Origin: Neisseria animaloris
Lineage (GTDB): Bacteria; Pseudomonadota; Gammaproteobacteria; Burkholderiales; Neisseriaceae
Length of the DNA: 64,000 nucleotides
Direction of reading: 5' to 3'
Assembly: GCF_900637855.1 (NCBI RefSeq)
Contig: NZ_LR134440.1
Span: 1,178,001-1,242,000 of the forward strand
In this document: piece by piece, positions 51,642 to 61,447 of the stretch
Layout of the letters: each line of letters starts with the position of its first letter
Position numbering within the stretch: position 1 is the stretch's first letter
Made by a program: the position numbers and the translations under genes
Notes under the pieces: model-generated
The model's input: only the letters and a program-made list of their open reading frames with translations
Database searches by the model: none
What the model was told of the DNA's origin: nothing

Positions 51642-53531
51642 CTACTGCTTCGCATCTTTAAACCCGCGTTTCAAATGCACCATCAGCAAGGCGACGGCGG
51701 CGGGGGTTACGCCGGAAATGCGCGAGGCTTGGCCTACGGTTTCGGGGCGGTGCTGGTTGAGTTTCTGCTGCACTTCGGCGGATAAGCCTTTGACTTTGCC
51801 GTAATCGATTTCAGACGGCAGTTTTAGGGTTTCGATATCGCGGCGGCCTTCGATTTCTTCGTTTTGGCGGTCGATATAGCCTTGGTATTTCACTTGGATT
51901 TCCACTTGTTCGACCACGCTTTCGGGCAGGTTTTCAGACGGCCCTGCATCGGGCAGGGTCATCAGGGCGGCGTAGTCGATATTGGGGCGGCGCAAGAGGT
52001 CGTGCAGGTTGGCTTCGCGCGACAGTTTTTGGCCGAATACGCGGGTTTGCTCGCTTTCGGGCAGCTTGGCGGGGGTGTACCAAGTGGATTTCAGGCGTTG
52101 GATTTCGCGTTCGATCTGCTCGCGTTTTTGCTCGAAAGCCTGCCATTGCGGTTCGGTAACGAGGCCGATTTTGTAGCCGTCTTCGGTAAGGCGCATGTCG
52201 GCGTTGTCTTCGCGCAGTTGCAGGCGGTATTCGGCGCGGCTGGTAAACATGCGGTAAGGCTCGTTTACGCCTTTGGTGATTAAGTCGTCTACCAACACGC
52301 CGAGATAGGCTTGTTCGCGGCGCAGCAGCAGCGGGTCGCGTTCGCGCACATACTGTACGGCGTTGGCTCCGGCCAACAGGCCTTGTGCGGCGGCTTCTTC
52401 GTAGCCGGTGGTGCCGTTGATTTGTCCGGCGAAAAACAGGCCGGCGATGCTTTTGGTTTCAAGGCTGGCTTTGAGGTTGCGCGGGTCGAAATAGTCGTAT
52501 TCGATGGCGTAGCCGGGGCGCAGGATGTGGGCGTTTTCCAAGCCTTTCATGGAGCGCACGAGGGCGAGTTGGATGTCGAACGGCAGGCTGGTGGAAATGC
52601 CGTTGGGGTAGTATTCGTTGGTGGTCAGACCTTCGGGTTCGAGAAAAATCTGATGGCTGTCTTTATCGGCGAAGCGGTTGATTTTGTCTTCAATCGAGGG
52701 GCAGTAGCGTGGGCCGACGCCTTCGATTTTGCCGGTAAACATGGGGCTGCGGTCGAAACCGGAGCGGATGATGTCGTGTGTTTGCAGGTTGGTGTGGGTA
52801 ATCCAGCACGACACTTGGCGCGGGTGCAGTGCGGCATGTCCGCGCACGGAAAACACGGGCACGGGGGTGTCGCCGGGCTGTTCGGTAAGCTGCGAGAAAT
52901 CGATGGTGCGGCCGTCGATGCGCGGCGGGGTGCCGGTTTTGAGGCGGCTTTGCGGCAGGTTGAGTTCTTTCAGACGGCCCGACAAGCCTTGTGCGGCGGG
53001 GTCGCCTGCGCGTCCGCCGGCATAGTTTTCCAAGCCGATGTGGATTTTGCCGGCAAGGAATGTGCCTGCGGTGAGCACAACGGCACGACCTTTGAATTCG
53101 ACGCCCATGGCGGTTTTCACGCCGCTTGCGCGTTCGCCTTCGAGCGTGATGTCTTCAACCGACTGCTGGAAAATTTCCAGATTGGGCTGGTTTTCGAGCA
53201 TTTCGCGGATGGCGGCTTTATACAGAATGCGGTCGGCCTGTGCGCGGGTGGCGCGTACTGCGGGGCCTTTGCTGGCGTTTAGGCGGCGGAATTGAATGCC
53301 CGACATATCGGTGGCCAAGGCCATTGCTCCGCCGAGTGCATCGACTTCGCGCACGAGATGGCCTTTGCCGATGCCGCCGATGGAGGGGTTGCACGACATT
53401 TGGCCGAGGGTTTCGATATTGTGTGTGAGTAAAAGCGTTTGCGCGCCCATGCGTGCGGCGGCGAGGGCGGCTTCGGTGCCGGCATGGCCGCCGCCGACCA
53501 CGATGACATCATAGGTTTTGGGGTAAATCAT
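51642..53531 (-). CDS. mnmG: tRNA uridine-5-carboxymethylaminomethyl(34) synthesis enzyme MnmG
   Basis: A 629-residue flavoprotein that, with MnmE, modifies the wobble uridine of several tRNAs. The FAD motif [19 protein letters not shown] is at the start, and [24 protein letters not shown] and [11 protein letters not shown] are family blocks. The C-terminal helical domain ([18 protein letters not shown] end, [20 protein letters not shown]) is intact. Three DUS cores inside are read as GRLKELN, GPSENLP and LPSEIDY. Confidence 0.97.
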   Translation of the reverse strand: MIYPKTYDVIVVGGGHAGTEAALAAARMGAQTLLLTHNIETLGQMSCNPSIGGIGKGHLVREVDALGGAMALATDMSGIQFRRLNASKGPAVRATRAQADRILYKAAIREMLENQPNLEIFQQSVEDITLEGERASGVKTAMGVEFKGRAVVLTAGTFLAGKIHIGLENYAGGRAGDPAAQGLSGRLKELNLPQSRLKTGTPPRIDGRTIDFSQLTEQPGDTPVPVFSVRGHAALHPRQVSCWITHTNLQTHDIIRSGFDRSPMFTGKIEGVGPRYCPSIEDKINRFADKDSHQIFLEPEGLTTNEYYPNGISTSLPFDIQLALVRSMKGLENAHILRPGYAIEYDYFDPRNLKASLETKSIAGLFFAGQINGTTGYEEAAAQGLLAGANAVQYVRERDPLLLRREQAYLGVLVDDLITKGVNEPYRMFTSRAEYRLQLREDNADMRLTEDGYKIGLVTEPQWQAFEQKREQIEREIQRLKSTWYTPAKLPESEQTRVFGQKLSREANLHDLLRRPNIDYAALMTLPDAGPSENLPESVVEQVEIQVKYQGYIDRQNEEIEGRRDIETLKLPSEIDYGKVKGLSAEVQQKLNQHRPETVGQASRISGVTPAAVALLMVHLKRGFKDAKQ

Positions 53532-53849
53532 AATTGGACGTGAGTGTTTCTATTGAGCGGTTTTTTATGTAAAAACATCATGATAGCCCATAAAAACCGC
53601 TGCTTCGGATGGTTGGAAAAATAGGTGGGATTGTACGCTTTTTTATTTGATCAGTACACTTTAAATATTGATGCCGAGAGGCCGTCTGAAAACATGTCGC
53701 AGACTTTTCAGGCGGCCTTTCGCGTTCCGTGCCATTCCTGCCACAGCACTTGTCATACCTTGCCTTGATGCAGCGCCCGATTGCGTCAATAGGCGGCGAA
53801 TCCGTTATAATGCACACTTGCTTTACTTTTTTTAACCCAAAGACACGTT
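53532..53849. other. Divergent mnmG / purine permease region
   Basis: About 320 bp. An imperfect DUS hairpin lies at 53679-53720 (AGGCCGTCTGAAAA ... TTTTCAGGCGGCCT). A perfect TATAAT at 53806-53811 with TTGCGT 19 bases upstream is the likely permease promoter. No gene. Confidence 0.6.
53781..53811 (+). promoter_or_regulatory. Candidate promoter of the NCS2 permease gene
   Basis: TTGCGT, a 19-base spacer and TATAAT. The -10 box is perfect, the spacing long. Confidence 0.5.
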
Positions 53850-55190
53850 ATGAACACTTCTCAAAACAGCCTCTTGGAACGTCTGTTCAAATTAAGCGAA
53901 CACGACACTAATGTACGCACCGAGATTATTGCCGGTTTCACGACATTCCTCACCATGTGCTACATCATCATCGTCAACCCCAGCGTCCTTTCGACTACAG
54001 GCATGGATTTCGGTGCAGTGTTTGTAGCCACATGTATTTCTGCCGCCATCGGCTGCTTTATTATGGGGGCTCTGGCCAACTATCCGATTGCCCTCGCCCC
54101 GGGCATGGGCTTAAACGCTTATTTTACGTTTTCGGTGGTAAAAGGCATGGGCGTGCCGTGGCAGGTTGCTCTGGCTGCGGTGTTTGTGTCCGGCATCATC
54201 TTTATTTTGTTCAGCTTTTTCAAAATCCGCGAAATGCTGGTCAATGCCCTACCCATGAGCCTGAAAATGGCTGTTGCCGCCGGTATCGGCCTGTTTTTGG
54301 CTCTGATTGCGCTGAAAGGCTCCGGCCTGATTGTGGCCAGCGAAGCCACTTTGGTGAAAATGGGCGAGCTGTATGTTATCGAAAACGGTGTGAAACTGCC
54401 CAATTGGCCGGTTTTATTGGCCCTACTGGGCTTTTTTATGATTATCGTGCTGGATTATTTCCGTGTGCGCGGCGCGATTATTCTCAGCATTTTCTCCGTT
54501 ACGCTGATTTCCATCTTTTTGGGTTTAACCGAATTCAAAGGCTTTGTGGCACCGATTCCCAGCATTGCGCCCACCTTTATGCAGATGGATTTCAACGGCC
54601 TGTTTAACGGTAGCCTGATTGCCGTGATTTTCGTCTTTTTTCTGGTGGATTTATTCGACAGCACCGGCACGCTGGTGGGCGTATCGCACCGTGCGGGCTT
54701 ATTGGTTGACGGCAAACTGCCGCGCTTGAAAAAAGCACTGTTTGCCGACTCTACCGCCATCGTAGCGGGCGCGGTATTGGGCACGTCGTCCACTACACCT
54801 TATATCGAAAGTGCATCAGGCGTATCGGCAGGCGGCCGCACCGGTTTGACTGCCATTACCGTGGGCGTGCTGATGCTGGCGTGCTTGTGGTTCTCTCCGC
54901 TTGCACAGGCCGTACCGGCTTTCGCCACTGCTCCCGCCCTGCTCTACATCGGCGTGCAAATGATGCGTAGCGTACTTGAAGTAGAATGGTTCGACATCAC
55001 CGAAGCCGCTCCGGCCTTCCTGACCATTGCTTTCATGCCGTTCACCTACTCGGTTGCCGACGGTATCGCCATGGGCTTTATCAGCTATGCCGTGATCAAA
55101 CTGGTATGCGGCCGTGCCAAAGAAGTACCGCCCATGGTATGGATTGTGGCTGTGGCATGGGCGGCCAAATTTTGGTTCTTGGGGGCTTAA
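53850..55190 (+). CDS. NCS2 family purine permease (guanine/hypoxanthine type)
   Basis: A 446-residue inner-membrane transporter of the AzgA-like branch of the NCS2 family. The opening ERLFKLSEHDTNVRTEIIAGFTTFLTMCYIIIVNPSVL is diagnostic, followed by APGMGLNAYFTFSVV, VDLFDSTGTLVGVSHRAGL and GTSSTTPYIESASGVSAGGRTGLTA. About 12 to 14 hydrophobic segments. It probably takes up guanine, hypoxanthine or adenine by proton symport, feeding the salvage enzyme encoded by hpt. Confidence 0.93.
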   Translation: MNTSQNSLLERLFKLSEHDTNVRTEIIAGFTTFLTMCYIIIVNPSVLSTTGMDFGAVFVATCISAAIGCFIMGALANYPIALAPGMGLNAYFTFSVVKGMGVPWQVALAAVFVSGIIFILFSFFKIREMLVNALPMSLKMAVAAGIGLFLALIALKGSGLIVASEATLVKMGELYVIENGVKLPNWPVLLALLGFFMIIVLDYFRVRGAIILSIFSVTLISIFLGLTEFKGFVAPIPSIAPTFMQMDFNGLFNGSLIAVIFVFFLVDLFDSTGTLVGVSHRAGLLVDGKLPRLKKALFADSTAIVAGAVLGTSSTTPYIESASGVSAGGRTGLTAITVGVLMLACLWFSPLAQAVPAFATAPALLYIGVQMMRSVLEVEWFDITEAAPAFLTIAFMPFTYSVADGIAMGFISYAVIKLVCGRAKEVPPMVWIVAVAWAAKFWFLGA

Positions 55191-55207
55191 AACTCATCTG
55201 GCTATCG

Positions 55208-55254
55208 AAAAAGGCCGTCTGAAAATGCTGTGTATGCTTTTCAGACGGCCTTTT
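55208..55254. terminator. DUS-pair terminator between convergent genes
   Basis: AAAAGGCCGTCTGAAAA ... TTTTCAGACGGCCTTTT with A/T tracts on both sides, between the permease and RDD genes. Confidence 0.85.
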
Positions 55255-55271
55255 CAATCGGTTCATCGCCA

Positions 55272-55688
55272 TTAACGGGTACGCACCACCACCGTACCGG
55301 CCATTTTATCGTGCCAACCTTGGTTCTTGGCATCGAACGCCACCCAAATATAGCCGATCAAAAATGCCATGGCAGAAATAAAATAGCCGACGTAACGGAT
55401 GACGGCCTGCATCAAATTGATGCCTTCGCCTGTTTTCGCATCTACGATTTTCAAGCCGAGCAGCATCTTGCCCGGCGTGGCAGACATTTTTACCCAGAAA
55501 CCGACGGTAAACAGCAACGGCAAAATATAATTCACAAAAATATCGGCGGCACCCAAAGGTGCCGTATTTTGGGCTGTGAAATATTGGTCGCCATAAAACA
55601 GATACATTAAAGGCACAATAACCGCGGCCAGAATCAAACCGTCGATAAGGTTGGCAACCACGCGAATCCAAAATCCGGCGTATTTCAT
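55272..55688 (-). CDS. RDD family membrane protein
   Basis: A 138-residue RDD-domain protein: MKYAGFWIRVVANLIDGLILAAVIVPLMYLFYG carries the R...D signature (Arg9 and Asp16), followed by two more hydrophobic segments and SATPGKMLLGLKIVDAKTGEGI. These proteins are proposed ion exchangers, but their role is mostly unproven. GAAAGGAAAATA precedes ATG 55688; the frame to 55727 is longer but lacks such a site. Confidence 0.9.
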   Translation of the reverse strand: MKYAGFWIRVVANLIDGLILAAVIVPLMYLFYGDQYFTAQNTAPLGAADIFVNYILPLLFTVGFWVKMSATPGKMLLGLKIVDAKTGEGINLMQAVIRYVGYFISAMAFLIGYIWVAFDAKNQGWHDKMAGTVVVRTR

Positions 55689-55754
55689 TATTTTCCTTTC
55701 TCTTCTCTCATACCGACGCATCGGCAAAGCAAGCTGAAGTTGTTTATTTGTCCA

Positions 55755-55786
55755 AAGGCCGTCTGAAAAGTTTTCAGGCGGCCTCT
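55755..55786 (-). terminator. DUS-pair terminator of fba
   Basis: AAGGCCGTCTGAAAA-G-TTTTCAGGCGGCCTC, one mismatch, 20 bp past the aldolase stop. Confidence 0.7.
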
Positions 55787-55808
55787 TTTAATAATATATC
55801 AGACTGAT

Positions 55809-56873
55809 TTATCTGATGATTTGATCCAATTCGCCTTTGGCGTAACGGATAGCCATTTTATCCAAAGAAACCGGCTTAATTTTGGAAGCCTGTCCTTCGC
55901 AACCAAAAGCCAAGTAGCGGTCGATACAGATTTGTTTCATCGCCTCTACGGTTTTCGCCAGATATTTGCGCGGGTCGAACTCGGCAGGGTTTTCCGCCAT
56001 AAACTTGCGGATGGCACCGGTGGATGCCAAGCGCAAATCGGTGTCGATATTCACTTTGCGCACACCGTGTTTGATGCCTTCCACGATTTCTTCAACCGGC
56101 ACGCCGTAAGTTTCACCGATACCGCCACCGTATTCGTTGATGATTTTCAGCCACTCTTGCGGCACCGAGCTGGAACCGTGCATCACGATATGGGTGTTGG
56201 GCAGAGCTTCGTGGATTTCTTTGATACGGTCGATACGCAACACGTCACCTGTGGGCGGACGGGTGAATTTATACGCACCGTGGCTGGTGCCGATGGCAAT
56301 CGCCAAAGCGTCCACACCGGTATCGCGCACGAAACGGGTAGCGTCTTCCACGCTGGTGAGCATTTGGTCGTGGCTCAGTTTGCCGGCCGCACCCACGCCG
56401 TCCTCTTCGCCTGCTTCTCCGGTTTCCAAGTTCCCCAACACGCCGATTTCGCCTTCCACCGACACGCCGCAGGCATGGGAAAATTCAACCACTTTACGGG
56501 TTACTTCGACATTGTATTCGTAGCTTGACGGAGTTTTACCGTCTTCCAACAACGAACCGTCCATCATCACCGATGAAAAACCGAGTTGGATCGAGCGTTG
56601 GCACACATCGGGCGACGCGCCGTGGTCTTGGTGCATCACCACGGGAATATGCGGAAACTCTTCAACCGCCGCCAAAATCAGATGGCGTAAAAAAGGCGCG
56701 CCTGCATATTTGCGCGCACCGGCACTGGCCTGCACGATAACAGGCGCATTCACTTGGTCGGCGGCTTCCATAATCGCACGCATCTGTTCGAGATTGTTCA
56801 CATTGAAAGCAGGCAGGCCGTAGCTGTTTTCTGCTGCATGATCCAAAAGTTGGCGCATGGAAACGAGTGCCAT
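55809..56873 (-). CDS. fba: Fructose-bisphosphate aldolase, class II
   Basis: A 354-residue zinc-dependent aldolase of glycolysis and gluconeogenesis. It shows [21 protein letters not shown], the catalytic/metal stretch [40 protein letters not shown] with acidic metal ligands and [21 protein letters not shown]. The ATG at 56873 follows TTGGAGAAACC. In Neisseria the protein is also reported on the cell surface as an adhesin, but no export signal is visible. Confidence 0.96.
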   Translation of the reverse strand: MALVSMRQLLDHAAENSYGLPAFNVNNLEQMRAIMEAADQVNAPVIVQASAGARKYAGAPFLRHLILAAVEEFPHIPVVMHQDHGASPDVCQRSIQLGFSSVMMDGSLLEDGKTPSSYEYNVEVTRKVVEFSHACGVSVEGEIGVLGNLETGEAGEEDGVGAAGKLSHDQMLTSVEDATRFVRDTGVDALAIAIGTSHGAYKFTRPPTGDVLRIDRIKEIHEALPNTHIVMHGSSSVPQEWLKIINEYGGGIGETYGVPVEEIVEGIKHGVRKVNIDTDLRLASTGAIRKFMAENPAEFDPRKYLAKTVEAMKQICIDRYLAFGCEGQASKIKPVSLDKMAIRYAKGELDQIIR

Positions 56874-57136
56874 AGGTTTCTCCAAAAATGGTTAAAACAA
56901 ATCAGATAATGCCGCGATTATAGCAGTTTCTCCGTCGAAAACTACACAGCGCAACAAGAATATTCCAATAAAATAAATCACGGAAATGACGCTACACGGC
57001 GTTTTCCGCCTGTGCGGCATGCAAGCGTCAACCGCCATCGGAATACCTTGCCAAACACATCGGGTTTATTGCGCGGATTAAGCTGCTCCGCGATAAAATA
57101 TGCGACGGTTTTTAATTCGGATAGTTCAGGAGAAAT

Positions 57137-57323
57137 GATGGCTCATATTTCCGTACCGCCGCCTTCACCTACTACATACCCTACTGCACTTAGCGTACAG
57201 ATCAGCAACCTCAACTATGGCAACCACCTCGCCAACCATGCCGTGCTGCGTCTTTGCCACGAATGCCGCAAGCATTGCGGGATGTATTGGAGGCCGTCTG
57301 AAAACCGCGTCCGAACTTTATAA
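57137..57323 (+). pseudogene. Truncated hotdog-fold thioesterase gene
   Basis: The open frame from ATG 57137 (AGGAGAA just upstream) encodes a second Met then AHISVPPPSPTTYP, followed by LSVQISNLNYGNHLANHAVL and RLCHECRK. It closely resembles the N-terminal strand and helix of 4HBT acyl-CoA thioesterases (V-x-I-S-D-L-N-Y-G-G-H-L-G-N-D). The similarity stops after about 50 codons, where a DUS (57291-57300) and then a Correia-like element replace the rest of the roughly 150-residue domain. The ribosome site looks intact, so decay may be recent, or a short peptide may still be made. The catalytic Asp/Asn after GNHLAN is replaced by His. Confidence 0.7.
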
Positions 57324-57344
57324 CCAATAAAATTTAGCTTTGAT

Positions 57345-57450
57345 AAAAGGTGGAAAGCCGCAGACAGTACAAGAAGTATGAAACCGATTCTGCCGCCGCT
57401 TCAGCAGCTTATACAATCGTTTTCTTTGAGTTAAGACACGGCAACGGTAA
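57345..57450. repeat. Correia-like repeat element, copy 2 (decayed)
   Basis: Opposite orientation to copy 1. Recognisable blocks in order are GCCGCAGACAGTACA (57357-57371), AACCGATTC, the central GCTTCAGC, ATCGTTTTCTTTGAG and AAGACACGGCAACG. End repeats are not identifiable. It abuts the thioesterase relic, so it may mark the break point. Confidence 0.75.
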
Positions 57451-57498
57451 CCATAAGCGGCGGGCAGGAATGGCCGCCCTATATCGAAAATAAGACTA

Positions 57499-57529
57499 AG
57501 GCCGTCTGAAAAATCTTTTCAGACGGCCT
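57499..57529 (-). terminator. DUS-pair terminator of tal
   Basis: AGGCCGTCTGAAAA ... TTTTCAGACGGCCT. A further variant DUS (TTTCAGACGACC) lies between it and the tal stop. Confidence 0.75.
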
Positions 57530-57565
57530 CGTTCCAAGCGAATCTTCACATACTTTCAGACGACC

Positions 57566-58621
57566 TTACGCCAACGGCTCCAACAATTTTTCAAACGCCT
57601 CTTCAAACTGTTTCAGGCCGTCTTCCTGCAAGCGGGTGGCGAGGGCTTCTACGTCGATGCCCAGTTTTTCCACTTCGGCCAGTTGCGCCGCTGCTTCTGC
57701 AGTGCCTTCGGTAAGGGTCGGTTTGGCCGTGCCGTGGTCGACAAAGGCTTTTAAGGTGGCATCGGGCACGGTGTTGACGGTGTTGGGGCCGATTAAGCTG
57801 TCCACATACAGTGTGTCGGGGTAAGCGGGGTTTTTCACGCCGGTGGATGCCCACAAAAGCTGCACGGGGTTGGCACCTTGTGCTTTCAGTGCGGCAAACG
57901 GTTCGCCGCCGAAGAAATCCTGCCAATCCTGATAAGCGGCTTTGGCGAGCGCGATGGCGGTTTTACCTTGGAGATGTTCGGGCAGGGTGGCATCCAGCGC
58001 GTTGTCGATACGCGAAATAAAGAAGCTGGCCACTACTTGGATATGGTCAACCGGCTTACCTGCTTTCAGACGGCCTTCAATGCCTTTCACATAGGCTGCA
58101 TAGGCTTTCAGGGTTTGTTTGCGCGAGAACAGCAGGGTCAGGTTGATGCTGATGCCGTCTGAAACCAACTGCTCCAATGCGGCTACGCCTGCATCGGTGG
58201 TGGGCACTTTGATCATTACGTTGGGGCGGTTGATGGCGGCATGCAGGCGTTTGGCTTCGGCTACCGTGCCTTCTGCATCGTGCGATAAGTCGGGGGCAAC
58301 TTCAAGGCTGACAAAACCAGTTTTGCCGCCGCTTTGTTCAAATTCGGGCAGGCACACGTCGCAAGCGGCTTGCACGTCGGCAATGGCGAGGGTTTCGTAG
58401 CGTTGTTTCGGAGTAAGGTTTTGCTGTTTCAGTGCGGCGACTTCATCGGCGTAAAGCACGTCGCCCGCAAAAGCCTTTTGGAAAATGGCGGGGTTGGAAG
58501 TTACGCCGCACACGCCTTGCTGCAACATTTCCGCCAATTCGCCGCTTTGCACCAGCGAGCGGGAAAGGTTGTCGAGCCAGATTTGTTGGCCTAATGCTTT
58601 AACGTCCGATAAAATAGTCAT
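57566..58621 (-). CDS. tal: Transaldolase
   Basis: A 351-residue transaldolase of the pentose phosphate pathway (the TAL type of about 350-370 residues seen in Neisseria and actinobacteria). The start [28 protein letters not shown], the Schiff-base Lys in [18 protein letters not shown] and [12 protein letters not shown] are all present. DUS cores inside are read as EGRLKAG and VSDGISI. It neighbours fba, though separate terminators make them independent units. Confidence 0.95.
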   Translation of the reverse strand: MTILSDVKALGQQIWLDNLSRSLVQSGELAEMLQQGVCGVTSNPAIFQKAFAGDVLYADEVAALKQQNLTPKQRYETLAIADVQAACDVCLPEFEQSGGKTGFVSLEVAPDLSHDAEGTVAEAKRLHAAINRPNVMIKVPTTDAGVAALEQLVSDGISINLTLLFSRKQTLKAYAAYVKGIEGRLKAGKPVDHIQVVASFFISRIDNALDATLPEHLQGKTAIALAKAAYQDWQDFFGGEPFAALKAQGANPVQLLWASTGVKNPAYPDTLYVDSLIGPNTVNTVPDATLKAFVDHGTAKPTLTEGTAEAAAQLAEVEKLGIDVEALATRLQEDGLKQFEEAFEKLLEPLA

Positions 58622-58705
58622 CTCTGAAATCCTTGTTATTTCTATATGAAGTGGAAATCCTAACCCGATTCAGCGTATTTGGGTAGCCCTGCGGGAAAAC
58701 TAATC

Positions 58706-59680
58706 ATGGAAAATACCGAACAATATTTGGACTGGGCGCGCGACGTATTGCGCATCGAAGCCGAAAGTCTGCACGAAATCTCTTCCGAGCTGGATCATCA
58801 TTTTGCCCAAGCCGCCGAAACCATTTTGCATTGCCAAGGCCGTGTGGTGATTATGGGCATGGGCAAATCGGGGCATATCGGGCGCAAAATGGCCGCTACC
58901 ATGGCTTCTACCGGCACGCCGGCTTTTTTTGTACATCCCGCCGAAGCCGCGCACGGCGATTTGGGTATGATTGTCGACGGCGATGTGGTGCTGGCGATTT
59001 CCAATTCGGGAGAAAGCGACGAAATCACCGCCATTATTCCCGCCCTCAAACGTAAAAACATCACGCTCATCTGCATTACCGCCAAACCGCTTTCCACCAT
59101 GGCGCGCCATGCCGATGTCCACATTACCGCCTCCGTATCGCACGAAGCCTGCCCACTCGGTTTGGCACCCACTTCAAGCACCACAGCCGTGATGGCTTTG
59201 GGCGACGCATTGGCCGTGGTGCTGCTTAAAGCACGCGAGTTCACGCCCGACGACTTCGCCCTTAGCCACCCCGCCGGCAGCCTCGGCAAACGGCTGCTGC
59301 TGCGCGTGTCCGACATCATGCACAGCGGCGAATCGCTGCCTGCCGTTACCAGCCGTACTTTGCTGAAAGACGCCATCGTGCGTATGAGCGAAAAAGGCTT
59401 GGGTATGCTGGCCGTTACTGACGAAGAAGGCCGTCTGAAAGGCGTGTTTACCGACGGCGACCTGCGCCGCCTGTTCCAGCAGCGCGACAACTTCGCGGGT
59501 TTGACGGTAAACGACATCATGCACGCCAACCCCAAAACCATTACTGCCGACAAACTCGCCACCGAAGCCTTGAAGCACATGCAGCAAAACCACGTCAACG
59601 GTCTTTTGGTAGTCAGGGAAGACAATGTGTTGGTCGGTGCGCTGAATATGCACGATCTGCTCAAAGCGCGGATTGTCTGA
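58706..59680 (+). CDS. kdsD: D-arabinose 5-phosphate isomerase
   Basis: A 324-residue enzyme that converts ribulose-5-phosphate to arabinose-5-phosphate, the first step to Kdo for the lipooligosaccharide core. An N-terminal SIS domain (GRVVIMGMGKSGHIGRKMAATMASTGTPAFFVHPAEAAHGDLGM) is followed by two CBS domains (IMHSGESLPAVTSRTLLKDAI and IMHANPKTITADKLATEAL). ATG 58706 follows GGGAAAACTAATC. It is divergent from tal, sharing an 84-bp promoter region; both draw on pentose phosphates. Confidence 0.95.
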   Translation: MENTEQYLDWARDVLRIEAESLHEISSELDHHFAQAAETILHCQGRVVIMGMGKSGHIGRKMAATMASTGTPAFFVHPAEAAHGDLGMIVDGDVVLAISNSGESDEITAIIPALKRKNITLICITAKPLSTMARHADVHITASVSHEACPLGLAPTSSTTAVMALGDALAVVLLKAREFTPDDFALSHPAGSLGKRLLLRVSDIMHSGESLPAVTSRTLLKDAIVRMSEKGLGMLAVTDEEGRLKGVFTDGDLRRLFQQRDNFAGLTVNDIMHANPKTITADKLATEALKHMQQNHVNGLLVVREDNVLVGALNMHDLLKARIV

Positions 59681-59696
59681 TTCGAATGCAGATAAC

Positions 59697-59730
59697 GTGA
59701 GGCCGTCTGAAATTATTCAGACGGCCTCAC
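59697..59730. terminator. DUS-pair terminator, kdsD/tldD
   Basis: GTGAGGCCGTCTGAA-ATTA-TTCAGACGGCCTCAC, a 15-bp perfect stem between convergent genes. Confidence 0.85.
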
Positions 59731-59802
59731 GGTTTCCACAAGTTTTAAATAAACGGCAAATAAATACTTTTCAGCATTCTTACCGCAGCTTGCCTCGTCA
59801 AT

Positions 59803-61245
59803 CTAAACTTCGCTTCCGCCTACGGTTAATCCGGCATCAATCCGCAATGTCGGCTGCCCTACGCCCACCGGCACGCTTTGTCCGTCTTTACCGCACACGC
59901 CCACACCGGTATCGAGTGCGGTATCGTTGCCGACCATGCTCACATGCTTCAGCACTTCGGGGCCATTGCCGATAATGGTGGCACCTTTCACCGGATATTG
60001 CAGTTTGCCGTTTTCCACCCACCACGCTTCCGACGCACTGAAAACGAATTTACCGCTGGTGATGTCCACCTGCCCGCCGCCGAAATTGACGGCATAAATG
60101 CCTTTATGCACCGATTCGATGATTTCTTGCGGATCGTGGCTGCCGTTTTCCATAAAAGTATTGGTCATACGCGGCATCGGAACGGACGAATAGCTTTCGC
60201 GGCGGCCGTTGCCGGTGCTTTGCACGCCCATCAAGCGGGCATTGGTTTCATCTTGCAGATAACCGGTGAGAATGCCGTCTTCAATCAATACGGTGCGGCG
60301 GGTTTCGTTGCCTTCGTCGTCGATATTAAGCGATCCACGACGGTGTGCAATATCACCCTGATCCACCACGGTAACGCCTTTGGCGGCCACACGTTCGCCT
60401 ATTTTGCCGGAAAACGCGCTGGTGCCTTTACGGTTGAAGTCGCCTTCCAAACCGTGCCCCACCGCTTCGTGCAGCAGCACCCCCGGCCAACCGCTGCCCA
60501 ATACGACCGTCATGGCCCCAGCCGGGGCGGGACGGGATTCCAAATTGATTAATGCCTGCTTAACGGCGGCATCCACATATTGCCGCACCAATTTTTCGCT
60601 GAAATAAGCCAAATCATAACGGCCCCCGCCACCGGCACTACCCTGTTCGCGACGGTCACCCTGTTTGGCAATTACGGTTACATTCAACCGCACCATCGGG
60701 CGGATATCGGCGGTATGCTTGCCGTCCAAACGGGCAATGTAAATCAAATCATATTCACACGTCAGCCCCGCCATCACTTGCACGATACGTGGGTCGGCGG
60801 CTTTGGCCAGCATCTCCACTTTATTCAGCAAGGCCACTTTGGCGGCCGAATCCAACCCGGAGATAGGATTAATCGTAGCATGCACATCCTTGCCATAACG
60901 GGGCACGGGCACACGCACTTCCGTCTTCCGACCGGCCGCACCGATGGCACGCACGGCTTGGGCGGAACGGCGGATGGAGCTTGCGTCTAAACTGTCGGCA
61001 TAAGCAAACGCGGTTTTATCGCCGGAAACCGCACGCACGCCCACGCCCTGATCAATCTGGAAACTGCCCGATTTCACAATGCCTTCTTCCAAATGCCAGC
61101 TCTCAAAAGCCGTGCGCTGGCAATAGATATCCGCATAATCAACATGATGGCTTCCGATTAAGCTCAGGCTTTCAGATAGGATTTCAGGAGATAATTGATT
61201 GGCTTCAAGCAAATCGCGTTGTACGGTTTGATAGGTTTGCAACAT
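59803..61245 (-). CDS. tldD: Metalloprotease TldD
   Basis: A 480-residue member of the TldD/TldE (PmbA) zinc protease pair that trims unfolded peptides and processes modified peptides such as microcin B17. The metal motif HEAVGHGLEGD (HExxxH) is in the middle, with GVRAVSGDKTAFAYAD near the N-terminus and GGGQVDITSGKFVFSASEAW near the C-terminus. The partner tldE is not in the window. A DUS-like TTTAAGACGGCC lies at its 5' side. Confidence 0.95.
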   Translation of the reverse strand: MLQTYQTVQRDLLEANQLSPEILSESLSLIGSHHVDYADIYCQRTAFESWHLEEGIVKSGSFQIDQGVGVRAVSGDKTAFAYADSLDASSIRRSAQAVRAIGAAGRKTEVRVPVPRYGKDVHATINPISGLDSAAKVALLNKVEMLAKAADPRIVQVMAGLTCEYDLIYIARLDGKHTADIRPMVRLNVTVIAKQGDRREQGSAGGGGRYDLAYFSEKLVRQYVDAAVKQALINLESRPAPAGAMTVVLGSGWPGVLLHEAVGHGLEGDFNRKGTSAFSGKIGERVAAKGVTVVDQGDIAHRRGSLNIDDEGNETRRTVLIEDGILTGYLQDETNARLMGVQSTGNGRRESYSSVPMPRMTNTFMENGSHDPQEIIESVHKGIYAVNFGGGQVDITSGKFVFSASEAWWVENGKLQYPVKGATIIGNGPEVLKHVSMVGNDTALDTGVGVCGKDGQSVPVGVGQPTLRIDAGLTVGGSEV

Positions 61246-61414
61246 GTTTTAAGACGGCCTTGATAGTAATACGCAGATTATACGGGATTTATTTCCTGCC
61301 CGATATGTGGACTTCACTTCGGACAGACTCCTCTAATCACTCGATAGATAAAATATATTCATTTATATTTCAATAACTTAAATAAAATTAAAGATTTTAT
61401 TCTTAATTTGTATT

Positions 61415-61433
61415 GATAATTATTATTATTTGT
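61415..61433 (+). promoter_or_regulatory. Fur-box-like operator over the sRNA promoter
   Basis: GATAATTATTATTATTTGT agrees with the 19-bp Fur consensus at 13 positions. It overlaps a sigma-70-type promoter, TTGATA (61413-61418), 17-base spacer, CAAAAT (61436-61441), as expected for iron repression. Confidence 0.6.
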
Positions 61434-61447
61434 ATCAAAATACAGTC

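Larger units (their letters stand above)
56874..57565. other. Degenerate region with gene relic and repeat
   Basis: About 690 bp without an intact gene. It holds a thioesterase relic (57137-57323), a decayed Correia-like element (57345-57450), a single DUS joining them and the tal terminator (57499-57529). Confidence 0.7.

Noticed and set aside
52311-53282. A 323-codon plus-strand frame opposite mnmG
   Set aside because: A shadow of the mnmG codon pattern, rich in Gly, Ala and Phe, with no ribosome binding site or family match.
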